Positions 8,602-16,885 of a stretch of 64,000 bases of DNA are shown here, in pieces. Position 1 is the first letter of the stretch. The number at the start of each line of letters is the position of its first letter. Source of the DNA: UBA9611 sp965237595 (GTDB lineage: Bacteria; Chloroflexota; Dehalococcoidia; Lucifugimonadales; UBA3495); the NCBI GenBank assembly GCA_965237595.1, contig CBDEFY010000005.1:65702-129701 (forward strand), given 5' to 3'. A model generated the notes under the pieces. It was not told the DNA's origin. It searched no databases and worked only from the letters and a program-made list of their open reading frames with translations. The position numbers and the translations under genes are program-made.

Positions 8602-8871
8602 ATGACCTACATCATCGTCGAACCTTGCGTGGGACTTAAGGATTCGGCCTGTGTCGATGTTTGCCCGGTTGACTGTATCTACACCCGCGACGAAGACGAC
8701 ATGTACTACATCAGCCCCGACGAGTGCATCGACTGCGCGGCCTGTGAGCCGGTCTGCCCGGTAACGGCCATCTTCGCCGAGGATGCGGTACCCGCCGACA
8801 TGACCAAATACATCGCGATAAACTACGACTACTTCAAGAACGTTGATCCCTCTGAGATGAAACGCAAATAA
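8602..8871 (+). CDS. Ferredoxin with two Fe-S clusters, FdxA type
   Basis: The 89-residue protein MTYIIVEPCVGLKDSACVDV has a first cluster motif CX7CX3C with CP and C following, the arrangement of seven-iron ([3Fe-4S] plus [4Fe-4S]) ferredoxins, and a second CIDCAACEPVCP motif (CX2CX2CX3CP). A short C-terminal helix follows. It is a cytoplasmic one-electron carrier. Possible users here include the radical SAM and flavin enzymes, but no direct partner is adjacent. AGGAG lies 11 bases upstream of ATG 8602. Confidence 0.92.
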   Translation: MTYIIVEPCVGLKDSACVDVCPVDCIYTRDEDDMYYISPDECIDCAACEPVCPVTAIFAEDAVPADMTKYIAINYDYFKNVDPSEMKRK

Positions 8872-8929
8872 AACCGGTCTCCGGTAGCTTTCGTTCACCG
8901 TGGGACCGGTCTCTCTGGACAGACTAAAG

Positions 8930-8966
8930 ATAAAACCTTTAAAGGGTGACCCTTTAAAGGTTTTAT
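8930..8966. terminator. Perfect 17-bp inverted repeat after ferredoxin
   Basis: Arms 8930-8946 and 8950-8966 are perfect reverse complements around a TGA loop. The outer part is A-rich on the left and T-rich on the right (ATAAAACC / GGTTTTAT), so it can act as a terminator in both directions. It lies 58 bases after the ferredoxin stop and 124 bases before aconitase. Confidence 0.75.
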
Positions 8967-9090
8967 ATCGTCAGGCCGGAACTATAGATCCGGGTTAGGT
9001 GGGATGTTGGGGATGGAAGGTACGCCGCGGGTCTTGTCTGCGGTGGGGTGGAGGATCTAAGTTTCATTTAATTTTTATAGGAGCCATCAT

Positions 9091-11373
9091 ATGAACATCG
9101 ATTCAACCCCAGAGTTCGTAACAGAAGCTTACAAGAAGATGGAGCGCAACCTGGCGGTGGTCCGTTCCCGCGTCAACGGTCCCATGGGGCTGGCCGACAA
9201 GCTCCTTCTATCCCACTTGGACGACCCCGCCGGCCAAGAATTGGTGCCGGGGCAGAGCTACCTGTGGGCCCGGCCCGACCGGGTGGTTCTCCAGGACGTT
9301 CTGGGCCAGACCGCCATGCTGCAGTTCATGCAGACCGGCCGAGACAGCGCCGCCGTTCCCACCACCATCCACTGCGACCACCTGATTCAAGCGCGGGTGG
9401 AAGGTGCCCAGGACCTGAAGGAGTCCCTGGCCGAGAACGACGAGGTATACGATTTCCTGCGGTCGGCAGGCGCCAAATACGGCGTCGGATTCTGGGGCCC
9501 GGGGGCCGGCATCATCCACCAAGTCAATCTGGAGCAATACGCCTTTCCCGGCTGCTTGATTATCGGCACCGATTCCCATACCCCCAACGCCGGCGGCTTG
9601 GGCGCTTGTTCCGTTGGCGTGGGCGGGGCCGATGCGGTAGAGGTGATGGCGGGACTTCCCTGGGAGGTCCTTTACCCCAGCCGCATCGGCGTGTTGCTCA
9701 CTGGCGAGTTGAGCGGCTGGACCGCGCCCAAGGACATCATCCTCTACCTGGCCGGCGAACTCACTGTGTCCGGCGGCACCAACGCTATCATCGAGTACTT
9801 CGGCCCGGGCGTTAGCTCCATCAGTTGCACCGGCAAAGCCACCATCGCCAACATGGGCGCCGAGCTGGGCGCCACCACCTCGGTCTTCCCCTTCGACGAA
9901 CCCATGGCGGCCTACCTTCGGGCGACCCACCGGGGCGAACTGGCCCAATTGGCAGCCCAAAACCAGGAGATGCTCCAGTCCGACCCAGAAGTGGTCAATG
10001 ACCCCGGCAGCTACTACGAACGGGTGGTGGAGATTGACCTTTCCAAGCTGGAGCCCCACGTGGTCGGACCCCATTCACCTGACCGGGCCCGGCCCATATC
10101 GGCCATGGCCGCTGAGGTGAAAGACTCGTCCAACGGGTTCGTGGACCAGATTTCCACTGCCCTTATCGGCAGCTGCACCAATTCTTCATACGAGGACATG
10201 AGCCGGGCGGCCGACGTAGCTGAGCAGGCCAGCGCCCACGGGATTAAGGTGGCCATCGAGCTGATGGTGACTCCAGGATCGGAGTCGGTGCGGGCCACCA
10301 TTGAACGGGACGGCCAGCTAGAATCGCTGCGGAGCGTGGGCGCAACTGTCTTGGCCAACGCCTGCGGTCCCTGCATCGGCCAGTGGCGGCGCAGCGGAGC
10401 GTCGAACGAGGCCAACACGATCCTCACGTCCTACAACCGCAACTTCCCTCGGCGGAATGACGGGCAGCCCCAGACCATGAATTTTATCACCAGCCCGGAG
10501 ATTACCACGGCCTTCGCCCTGGCCGGCAGACTGTCCTTCAACCCCATGACGGACACCCTCACCGACTCCCAAGGAAACCAGGTGAAGCTGGAGCCACCCA
10601 AGCCAGCCCCCGAGGTCCCAGCCACGGGTTTTGATCCGGGCAAGGCCACCTTTATTGCGCCTCCCGAAGACGGCAGCAGCGTGGAGATTGTGGTCAGCCC
10701 TACCAGCGAGCGGTTGCAAATGATGGAGCCTTGGACGGCATGGGATGGGCAGGACGTGGTGGATGCGGCCATTCTCATGAAGGTTTCGGGCAAGTGCACC
10801 ACCGACCACATCTCCCCGGCGGGCCCCTGGCTGAGCCTCCGCGGGCACCTGGACAAGTTCAGCGACAACATGTTCATGGGCGCCACCAACGCCTATACCG
10901 GCGAGGCGGGCCTGGGATTGAACACCATCACCGGCGAAAGCGGCCAGGGCATCTCGGGTCTCGCCCGGCAGTACAAGGCCCAAGACATTAAGTGGGTCGT
11001 TGTGGGAGACAGCAACTACGGAGAGGGCAGCAGCCGGGAGCACGCGGCCCTGTCGCCACGGCTCTTGGGCGGGTCGGCCATCATCGCTCGCAGCTTCGCC
11101 CGCATCCACGAGTCCAATCTCAAGAAGCAGGGCCTCTTGGCACTGACCTTTGAGGACGCCGCCGATTACGACAAAATCCGGGAGGACGACCGCGTCAGCC
11201 TGACGGGCCTCAACGACATGGCCTCGGGCAAACCCGTGCCCTGCACCCTCAATCACAGCGACGGCACGGAAGAAACCATCAACCTGCGCCACTCGTTGAA
11301 CGATGGGCAGATTGGTTGGTTCAAGGCTGGCTCAGCTATGAACTACATCAAGAACGTGGCCGGAGGCCGGTAA
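9091..11373 (+). CDS. Aconitate hydratase, mitochondrial type
   Basis: The 760-residue enzyme interconverts citrate and isocitrate in the TCA cycle. The 4Fe-4S ligands are Cys362 (GSCTNSS), Cys425 and Cys428 (ACGPCIGQW). Substrate-binding segments GTDSHTPNAGGLG and GDSNYGEGSSREHAALSPR are intact, and the C-terminal swivel domain runs from about 560 to 760. Length and order match the mitochondrial-type (Aco2-like) aconitases rather than the roughly 890-residue AcnA or the rearranged AcnB. AGGAG lies 8 bases before ATG 9091. It is flanked by terminators, hence a single-gene unit. Confidence 0.95.
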   Translation: MNIDSTPEFVTEAYKKMERNLAVVRSRVNGPMGLADKLLLSHLDDPAGQELVPGQSYLWARPDRVVLQDVLGQTAMLQFMQTGRDSAAVPTTIHCDHLIQARVEGAQDLKESLAENDEVYDFLRSAGAKYGVGFWGPGAGIIHQVNLEQYAFPGCLIIGTDSHTPNAGGLGACSVGVGGADAVEVMAGLPWEVLYPSRIGVLLTGELSGWTAPKDIILYLAGELTVSGGTNAIIEYFGPGVSSISCTGKATIANMGAELGATTSVFPFDEPMAAYLRATHRGELAQLAAQNQEMLQSDPEVVNDPGSYYERVVEIDLSKLEPHVVGPHSPDRARPISAMAAEVKDSSNGFVDQISTALIGSCTNSSYEDMSRAADVAEQASAHGIKVAIELMVTPGSESVRATIERDGQLESLRSVGATVLANACGPCIGQWRRSGASNEANTILTSYNRNFPRRNDGQPQTMNFITSPEITTAFALAGRLSFNPMTDTLTDSQGNQVKLEPPKPAPEVPATGFDPGKATFIAPPEDGSSVEIVVSPTSERLQMMEPWTAWDGQDVVDAAILMKVSGKCTTDHISPAGPWLSLRGHLDKFSDNMFMGATNAYTGEAGLGLNTITGESGQGISGLARQYKAQDIKWVVVGDSNYGEGSSREHAALSPRLLGGSAIIARSFARIHESNLKKQGLLALTFEDAADYDKIREDDRVSLTGLNDMASGKPVPCTLNHSDGTEETINLRHSLNDGQIGWFKAGSAMNYIKNVAGGR

Positions 11374-11408
11374 ACCCTCGGACACGGTTAATCCAGAATG
11401 GCAAACGT

Positions 11409-11443
11409 AGGGGCGTCCCGATTCGGCGGGACGCCCCTTTTCT
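11409..11443 (+). terminator. Intrinsic terminator after aconitase
   Basis: An 11-bp stem AGGGGCGTCCC / GGGACGCCCCT (11409-11419 with 11428-11438) is followed by TTTTCTT. Confidence 0.85.
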
Positions 11444-11484
11444 TAATGCAACCAAGATACCGAGAGAACGGTTAATCTATTTGT

Positions 11485-11586
11485 CCGCTCATGGTGAGCC
11501 CGTCGAACCACCGCTTCCCATGGGCCAAAATGCTCTGGACGGGACCTTGGTGGTGCGGCCTCCTTCGACAGGCTCAGGATGAGCGG
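11485..11586. repeat. Small palindromic repeat (MITE/REP-like)
   Basis: Inverted arms of about 25 bp (CCGCTCATGGTGAGCCCGTC on the left, its near-complement ending GGCTCAGGATGAGCGG on the right) bound a 102-bp unit between aconitase and hemQ. The core TTCGACAGGCTCAGG recurs singly at about 14728-14744 and, with one base changed, inside istA at about 54193-54211. Confidence 0.75.
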
Positions 11587-11616
11587 ATTGGAGCTTGGAT
11601 AGTGAGCCGGTGCCGT

Positions 11617-12315
11617 CTAACCCAGGGCGTCCAAACAGGCGTCCACGGGCTTGCTGATGCAGGAGAAGATGGGGGTGTCCAACAGGGTGTAGGGCCGGGC
11701 TTTAGACTCCCTCAAGTCCATCACTAGGTCCAGGAAATGGGACGGGTCGTCGGTCTCGAACCCCAACACGAACTCTTGGTCGTCAAGCCCGAAAGAATAA
11801 GCGGTGCTAATCTTCACGTCGGGGTATTTATGCCCGATGACGAAGTGCTCGTTCATCAGTTCTTGGCGTTCGTCCTTGGGCAGTTGGTACCATTCGTGGG
11901 TCTTAACGAAGGGGTAGATGAACAGGTAATTCCGGCCGACGATGCGCATGGTCGAAGCGCCCGTGCCCTCCTGACCTTCATGCTTATGGTCGTCGATATA
12001 GGGAGAGCGGCGGGTCATGGCCAAGTACGAATGGGGCATGGTCAGGTACCGGGCCAGTTCGGTGTGGTTCACCCTGGCCATTAGCTCGTTGATGGCTTCC
12101 AGGGACTCGCTCACTTTCCACAACATGAAGTCCACCTCGCCGCGGGTGCCCACCAGGCTGTAACTGGACATGGACACGCGGTCGGAGAACTCGCCCAAGA
12201 CCTCCGCAAACTGGGCCTTGCTGTCCTGACGCTCCTTGTCGGGAAGACGGCGCCACTCGGGGTCAACTTTGAAGAATGAGTACTTTACGAAATCTCGCCT
12301 GACTTGCTCAACCAT
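11617..12315 (-). CDS. hemQ: Coproheme decarboxylase HemQ (chlorite dismutase family)
   Basis: The 232-residue protein has the HemQ landmarks SYSLVGTRGEVDFMLW, YPFVKTHEWYQLPKDERQ, the following MNEH and GHKYPDV segment that supplies the heme-facing histidine, and LLDTPIFSCI near the end. HemQ oxidatively decarboxylates coproheme III to protoheme, the last step of the coproporphyrin-dependent heme pathway. The distal Arg of true chlorite dismutases is not evident, which favours HemQ. It stands alone on the minus strand; no other heme genes are nearby. Confidence 0.88.
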   Translation of the reverse strand: MVEQVRRDFVKYSFFKVDPEWRRLPDKERQDSKAQFAEVLGEFSDRVSMSSYSLVGTRGEVDFMLWKVSESLEAINELMARVNHTELARYLTMPHSYLAMTRRSPYIDDHKHEGQEGTGASTMRIVGRNYLFIYPFVKTHEWYQLPKDERQELMNEHFVIGHKYPDVKISTAYSFGLDDQEFVLGFETDDPSHFLDLVMDLRESKARPYTLLDTPIFSCISKPVDACLDALG

Positions 12316-12482
12316 CTATCCGTGCCTCGCAGAAACCGCGAACAAATAAAATAATCGGGAGTATCGAGTTCAATGATAGCAACGCCTCCCTGCTTGTGGC
12401 AATGTAGTACTGGCCCGACTACCAGCCCACCTGAGGTCAGCTTGTCATATCAAGACAAATATTCATTTAATTAAGTCTTATA

Positions 12483-12510
12483 TTGACTTTATTCATTTAT
12501 TTATTATAAT
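12483..12510 (+). promoter_or_regulatory. Strong sigma-70-like promoter for the DUF2089 cassette
   Basis: TTGACT (12483-12488), a 16-base AT-rich spacer and a perfect TATAAT (12505-12510) lie 28 bases before the DUF2089 start. Just upstream, TTGTC and GACAA (about 12441-12457) form a short inverted repeat that could be an operator. The whole 12430-12530 stretch is strikingly AT-rich against its surroundings. Confidence 0.75.
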
Positions 12511-12537
12511 ATCTTCATATTCTCAAAGGAAGCTGGT

Positions 12538-12900
12538 ATGGCGCAGGATTGGCAACAGCTTACAAGGCTTACCGGAAATCGCCCGGTGTTGGTGGAACGG
12601 GTCAGGCTGGATGCTGAAGACACCGCAATCGAGGGAAGTTTCGAGCTTCCTCCCTTGGCCCGCCTGCCGGGCGACGACCAGATATTTGTCATCGCCTTCC
12701 TCCGCAGTCACGGCTCCATCAAAGAGATGGAGCGGATTTTCGGCATAAGTTACCCCACGGTCAAGAACCGGCTGAACCGCATCGCTGCGCAATTTGAATT
12801 CGTCGACACCGACCCCCAGCCGCGCCAATCAGAAGTGCTTTCTCAGTTGCAACGGGGGGATATCAACGCGGCTGAAGCCATCGAGAGGCTTTCCTCATGA
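12538..12900 (+). CDS. DUF2089-family helix-turn-helix protein
   Basis: The 120-residue protein has a central LPPLARLPGDDQIFVIAFLR segment followed by a helix-turn-helix GSIKEMERIFGISYPTVKNRL (about residues 60-80), the signature of DUF2089. The C-terminal QLQRGDINAAEAIERL resembles the SHOCT-like repeat in the third gene of the cassette. It is probably a DNA-binding autoregulator. AAAGGAAG precedes ATG 12538. Its stop overlaps the next gene by four bases (ATGA), so the cassette is translationally coupled. Confidence 0.85.
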   Translation: MAQDWQQLTRLTGNRPVLVERVRLDAEDTAIEGSFELPPLARLPGDDQIFVIAFLRSHGSIKEMERIFGISYPTVKNRLNRIAAQFEFVDTDPQPRQSEVLSQLQRGDINAAEAIERLSS

Positions 12901-13175
12901 TCTGGCCGCCATCAGTCTTGCGGGTGGACTTGAAGAACGAATCCAGGGATTTTCACCTCTGATTACGTCTCTTCGCCATCTGGCCTTTCCTGCTGTTAGC
13001 CGCAGTAGTCCTGGCGCCCCTGGTTCTGGCTGTGGCCATCGTTCTCTGGTGGACCGGCTGGGGGCGGCCGGTGCTCCATTCCGGAGCCATTTTCTTTGCC
13101 ATGTTTTGCGCTTTACGGGGACTGGAGATTGACGTCAATGACCGGAAGAAGCACGTTCACGTGAGTTTTCGGTAG
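12897..13175 (+). pseudogene. Small membrane protein of the DUF2089-SHOCT cassette with in-frame TGA
   Basis: Starting at the ATG overlapping the DUF2089 stop, 92 codons read MIWPPSVLRVDLKNESRDFHL, then TGA at 12960-12962, then LRLFAIWPFLLLAAVVLAPL and a second hydrophobic stretch, ending in KKHVHVSFR. The part after the TGA stays open in the same frame to a TAG at 13173. A Trp codon (TGG) would suit the site, so a single G-to-A change would explain it. Other genes here use TGA as a normal stop, so genome-wide recoding is unlikely. The expected product is a membrane protein with about two hydrophobic segments. Confidence 0.65.
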
Positions 13176-13213
13176 ATTAGACAATTTGACCGGTAATGTT
13201 GGAGGGACTACTT

Positions 13214-13648
13214 ATGGAAAACAACCGCAGACAGATTCTAGACATGTTGGCCGAGGGCAAGATTGGTGTCGAGGAAGCAGAACGCTTGCTTTCTCTGGTA
13301 TCGCCGGAGGGCGAGTCCGCAGGCCCCGGCCAACAATCGAAAGAGGGCCGTCCTTCGGCTAAGTATCTACGTGTGTGTGTGGAACCCGAGGCAGGCGCCG
13401 ACGAAGAACATTCCGAGCGGGTAAACATTCGGGTGCCGATGGGGCTCATCCGCGCTGGGGTCAAGTTGGCGGCCCTGATTCCAAGCTCAGCGGCGAACTC
13501 AGTGAATGAAAAACTGAGAGAAAAGGGAATCAACATCGGCGTAGGCAGCTTGAAGGCTGAAGACCTGGAATCCCTGGTGGATGCCCTGCAGGAACTGGAA
13601 GTGGACGTCAAGGCCGGCTGCCAGAAGGTACGAATCTTCGTGGAATAA
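13214..13648 (+). CDS. SHOCT-like domain protein (YvlB/LiaX N-terminal type)
   Basis: The 144-residue protein starts MENNRRQILDMLAEGKIGVE and EAERLLSLV follows, the short helical SHOCT-like motif found at the N-terminus of YvlB/LiaX-type envelope-stress proteins. The rest (VNIRVPMGLIRAGVKLAAL, then LVDALQELEVDVKAG) matches proteins that accompany DUF2089. ATG 13214 was chosen since GGAGG lies 8 bases upstream; an in-frame codon at 13196 has none. It is the third gene of the DUF2089/membrane/SHOCT set. The exact role is unknown. Confidence 0.75.
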   Translation: MENNRRQILDMLAEGKIGVEEAERLLSLVSPEGESAGPGQQSKEGRPSAKYLRVCVEPEAGADEEHSERVNIRVPMGLIRAGVKLAALIPSSAANSVNEKLREKGINIGVGSLKAEDLESLVDALQELEVDVKAGCQKVRIFVE

Positions 13649-13667
13649 GCTACATCGCTACGCCACA

Positions 13668-13695
13668 TTGAAATTCAGTCCAGCGGTGCTACAAT
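13668..13695 (+). promoter_or_regulatory. Sigma-70-like promoter for the NHL gene
   Basis: TTGAAA (13668-13673), a 16-base spacer and TACAAT (13690-13695) precede the NHL gene start by 75 bases. Confidence 0.6.
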
Positions 13696-13770
13696 TTCCC
13701 CGGGCCGCAGTTGTGACTGGATACAGACGGCGCGCGCCCAACCATCGGCGATAGGGCAAGAGGTGCAGAA

Positions 13771-14721
13771 ATGGTAACTTTGGGCACGGCGTCTTTCACC
13801 TATGAAGTAGAAGAGGGTTGGGGCAAGCTCCCGGACGGGTGGTCCTTCAAGGAGTGCGCCGCCGTCGGCGTGGACTCCCAGGACAACGTATATGTTTTCA
13901 ACCGGGGCGAGCACCCGATGACCATCTTTGACCAGGACGGCAACTTTCTCCGTTCCTGGGGAGAGGGTGTGTTCCCCAGGGCCCACGGCATCACCATGGG
14001 GCCCGACGACAGCATCTACTGCACTGACGACGGCGACCACACGGTGCGAAAGTGCAAGTTGGACGGCACGGTCATCTTCACCCTGGGCATCAGCGGCAAG
14101 CCGGCCCCCTTCATGAGCGGCGACCCCTTCAACCGCTGCACCCACGTTGCCTTGGACCCCCAGACCGCCGAGTTCTACGTTTCCGACGGCTACGGCAACG
14201 CCCGCGTCCACAAGTACTCGCCCGACGGCAAGCTGCTGTTCTCTTGGGGCCAGTCCGGCACCGGGCCGGGCGAGTTCAACATCGCCCACAACATCTGCAC
14301 CGACAAGGACGGCTGGGTCTACGTTGCCGATCGGGAGAACCAGAGGGTGCAGGTCTTCGACAAGAACGGCAAGTTCGAGACCCAGTGGATGGACATGGCC
14401 CGGCCTTGCGGCCTGTACATTGACCCCAAGGGCGACCAGCGGGTCTACGTGGGCGAGCTAAGCGCGGCCATCGGCCCCAACAGCCAGGCCACGGGACTTG
14501 GGCCCAGGATCGGCATCATGGACATCAAGGGCAACTACCTGGCCAAGCTGGGGGACGTCCCGGAGAGCGAGGCGCCAGGCAGCTTCATCGCCCCCCATGG
14601 CGTGTGCATCAACTCCAAGGGCGACATCTTCGTGACCGAGGTCTCATGGACCCACACGGGCAGCAAGCTCACCCCGCCCCGTGAGGTCCGCTCTCTCCAG
14701 AAACTGACCAAGAAAGGGTAG
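13771..14721 (+). CDS. NHL-repeat six-bladed beta-propeller protein
   Basis: The 316-residue protein consists of NHL repeats: the motif of a hydrophobic strand, then DSQDNVYVFNRGEHPMTIFD, recurs about five times (DDSIYCTDDGDHTVRKC, ADRENQRVQVFDKNGKF and so on). It resembles the lyase-like propeller of peptidylglycine amidating enzymes and many bacterial SMP-30/NHL proteins, but no catalytic metal site is evident. There is no signal peptide, so it is probably cytoplasmic. AAGAGG lies 8 bases before ATG 13771. Function is unknown, fold confident. Confidence 0.85.
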   Translation: MVTLGTASFTYEVEEGWGKLPDGWSFKECAAVGVDSQDNVYVFNRGEHPMTIFDQDGNFLRSWGEGVFPRAHGITMGPDDSIYCTDDGDHTVRKCKLDGTVIFTLGISGKPAPFMSGDPFNRCTHVALDPQTAEFYVSDGYGNARVHKYSPDGKLLFSWGQSGTGPGEFNIAHNICTDKDGWVYVADRENQRVQVFDKNGKFETQWMDMARPCGLYIDPKGDQRVYVGELSAAIGPNSQATGLGPRIGIMDIKGNYLAKLGDVPESEAPGSFIAPHGVCINSKGDIFVTEVSWTHTGSKLTPPREVRSLQKLTKKG

Positions 14722-14779
14722 ATTGGTCCTTCGACGGGCTCAGGTCCAGAGCCGGACATAAGTTTCGATATTAGGACCC

Positions 14780-15139
14780 TTGGAAGGAAAGATAAGTGGC
14801 GAACGAAGTACAAGAGAAGTCTATTACCCGCCTGTCCAGAGGAATTTCGAATCGAAGTTACGTGACGCCATCGCACTGAAGGATCATGCGATCGAAAACA
14901 ATTTGGAGGTTCCAGATCAAACCATCCGGCTCCTCAATAACATCGACATCAATCAATCTGATTTATCAGATTATCAGGTCAATACAGATATCGACAATGC
15001 ATTAAAGAGCCTTACGAGAATCACATACCCAACTACAGCCGAAACGCTACGACTTTCGAGCCCAAATGCTGAAATCAGCTCCATAGTGCAAGTAAATATC
15101 TTTAAGACATTATTATTTATTTTGCCAGGCATCGCACTA
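14780..15139 (+). pseudogene. Membrane protein of unknown function, 5' part, split by IS630
   Basis: An AT-richer gene than its neighbours, mostly hydrophilic, ending in a hydrophobic stretch (TLLFILPGIAL) at the insertion point. Taking out the IS630 element (15140-16358) and one TA duplication joins it in frame to 16361-16810, giving about 269 residues with several membrane segments. The start is uncertain: TTG 14780 is in frame, while a better ribosome site (AAGGAAAGATAA) precedes GTG 14796, which is in another frame and closes after 27 codons. I recognise no family. Confidence 0.7.
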
Positions 15140-16358
15140 GTACTCAGTCAACTTGGTTTTGGGATTTGTTTAAGAAAGGGGCCAATTGAGCTATCCTGCC
15201 TGGTGGGAAGTGTTGATGGCGGGGGTGGTGATGGTCAGGGACAAATACGCGGTGCGGCTGGCACAGGAACAACGGGAAGAGCTCCAGCGACTGATCCGGG
15301 TTGGCAAAAACTCAGCCCGAGTGACCGCTAGAGCGCGGATTCTCCTAAAGAGCGACGACGGTTGGGCGGCACCCCAAGTGGCCGAAGCTTTGGATGTGGC
15401 CCTGAGCACCGTATACCGGGTCAAGCAGCGCTTTGCCGAAGAAGGGTTGGAGAGGGTTTTGCAGGACCGTCCCCAGGCCAACCGGCCCCGGAAGTTGGAC
15501 GACCGGGGCGAAGCCCACCTGATTGCTTTGGCCTGCAGCCCGCCGCCGGAAGGGCATGACCACTGGACCCTGCGTCTGCTGGCCGGGAAGGTGGTCGAGT
15601 TGGGGCTGACGCCCTCCATGTCCCACGAGGGGGTGCGCAAGCGTCTCAAAAAAACGCCCTCAAGCCGTGGCAGAAGAAGGAGTGGTGCATTCCCAAGGTG
15701 AGCGCGGAATTTGTGGCTAACATGGAGGATGTCCTGGATCTCTACGCCGAACCCTATGATCCCCAACGTCCGGTGGTTTGCTTTGACGAGACATCCACCC
15801 AGTTGTTGGCGGAGACCCAGCCCGCTCTGCCGCCCCGGCCGGGACTTCCGCTGCGGCAGGACTACGAATACCGGCGGGAGGGTACCCGCAACCTGTTCTT
15901 GGCCTGCGAGCCCTTGGCGGGTTGGCGAGGGGTGGCGGTCACGGAGCGGCGCACGATGCAAGACTTCGCCCGCCGGATGCGCTGGCTGGCGGATGAAGCC
16001 TACCCGGAAGCCGAGGTGGTAAGGGTTGTCTTGGACAATCTGAATACCCATCGCCGGGCATCGCTGTACGAGACTTTCCCGGCTGAGGAAGCCCGGAGGA
16101 TTGCCAGGCGGCTGGAGTTTCATTACACGCCCAAGCACGGGAGTTGGTTGAACATGGCGGAGATCGAGTTCAGCGTCCTGTCCCGCTCCTGCCTGAAGCA
16201 GCGGCTCTCCGGCGAGGAGGCCCTCAGGAGGGAAGTCGATGCTCTGGTCAAGGAGCGCAACGCCGCCAGAGCCACCATCAACTGGCGGTTCAACACCCGG
16301 GACGCACGAACCAAACTTCACCGCCTTTACCCTTCCGATTTTACGGTTGACTGAGTAC
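15140..16358 (+). mobile_element. IS630-family insertion sequence
   Basis: 1219 bp, bounded by 13-bp terminal inverted repeats GTACTCAGTCAAC / GTTGACTGAGTAC and flanked on both sides by TA (15138-15139 and 16359-16360), the target duplication typical of the IS630/Tc1 superfamily. It interrupts a membrane protein gene. Confidence 0.93.
15231..16354 (+). CDS. IS630 transposase, made by -1 frameshift
   Basis: The first frame (MVRDKYAVRLAQEQREELQR) has the N-terminal helix-turn-helix domain with VAEALDVALSTVYRVKQRF. At 15648-15654 a run of seven A (CTC AAA AAA ACG) allows a -1 slip into the second frame, which continues KPWQKKEWCIPKV and carries the DDE catalytic domain: CFDETSTQLL, VLDNLNTHRR, PKHGSWLNMAEIEFS. 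The junction reads as a normal IS630 protein only after the slip. Programmed frameshifting on A-runs is known in this family. The stop lies inside the right inverted repeat. The element looks potentially functional. Confidence 0.88.
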
Positions 16359-16360
16359 TA

Positions 16361-16810
16361 GGGTTCGCTATCTTCAGCTACATCGAGCTTGGTAAGACAG
16401 GTGCGGACAGGCAGTTATGGGAATCTGGCCTGGCTCTTTCTTTGGGTCTGATGGGCACGTTGGTATATATAATCTTCAATGTCATTGGGGAACTGTCCAG
16501 CAAAGCGTTTAACATAAGTGATACCTTCTCCAATTATTTGCGCATGGTACTTGGTGCATTGTTCGGTTGGGTGTTTTACTTCCTGCTGCTCCAAGGTAAT
16601 ATCGGATCAACTGTAGGGGACACGACTACAGACGGCAATATCTCACCGTTGTTGTTGCTTTCTCTTCTCGCAGGCTACAGCACCCGACTTGTTCTTGGTT
16701 TCTTGAATCAAGCGGTACGTGCAGCCGAGCTCACATTTGGTATCGAAGATCGGGGAACCGAGTTACTTTCAAGAAGACGACGGGGCCGAACCAACGGAGA
16801 TTCCGATTAG
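16361..16810 (+). pseudogene. Membrane protein of unknown function, 3' part, split by IS630
   Basis: Continues the gene cut at 15139. The first codons after the target duplication read GFAIFSYIELGK, extending the hydrophobic segment broken by the element. Further likely membrane segments follow (LALSLGLMGTLVYIIFNVIG, MVLGALFGWVFYFLLL, LLLLSLLAGYSTRLVLGF), then a cytoplasmic Arg-rich tail. No catalytic motif was recognised. Confidence 0.7.
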
Positions 16811-16885
16811 CTTAATTGGCCGTATTTTTCGCGTTGAATTTGACAAGAGGTCTTACCCGATTATCTATACTAACCAGACGACCAG

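Noticed and set aside
9208..11292. Long minus-strand open frames across aconitase
   Set aside because: Antisense shadows of a high-GC gene with His/Gly/Val-rich composition and no domain.
12960..12962. TGA decoded as Trp or selenocysteine
   Set aside because: TGA is the normal stop of many genes here (for example larB and DUF2089), and no structure suggesting a selenocysteine element was seen.
15191..16321. Long minus-strand open frame across the IS630 transposase
   Set aside because: It is antisense to a clear transposase, has no recognisable domain, and reflects high-GC codon bias.
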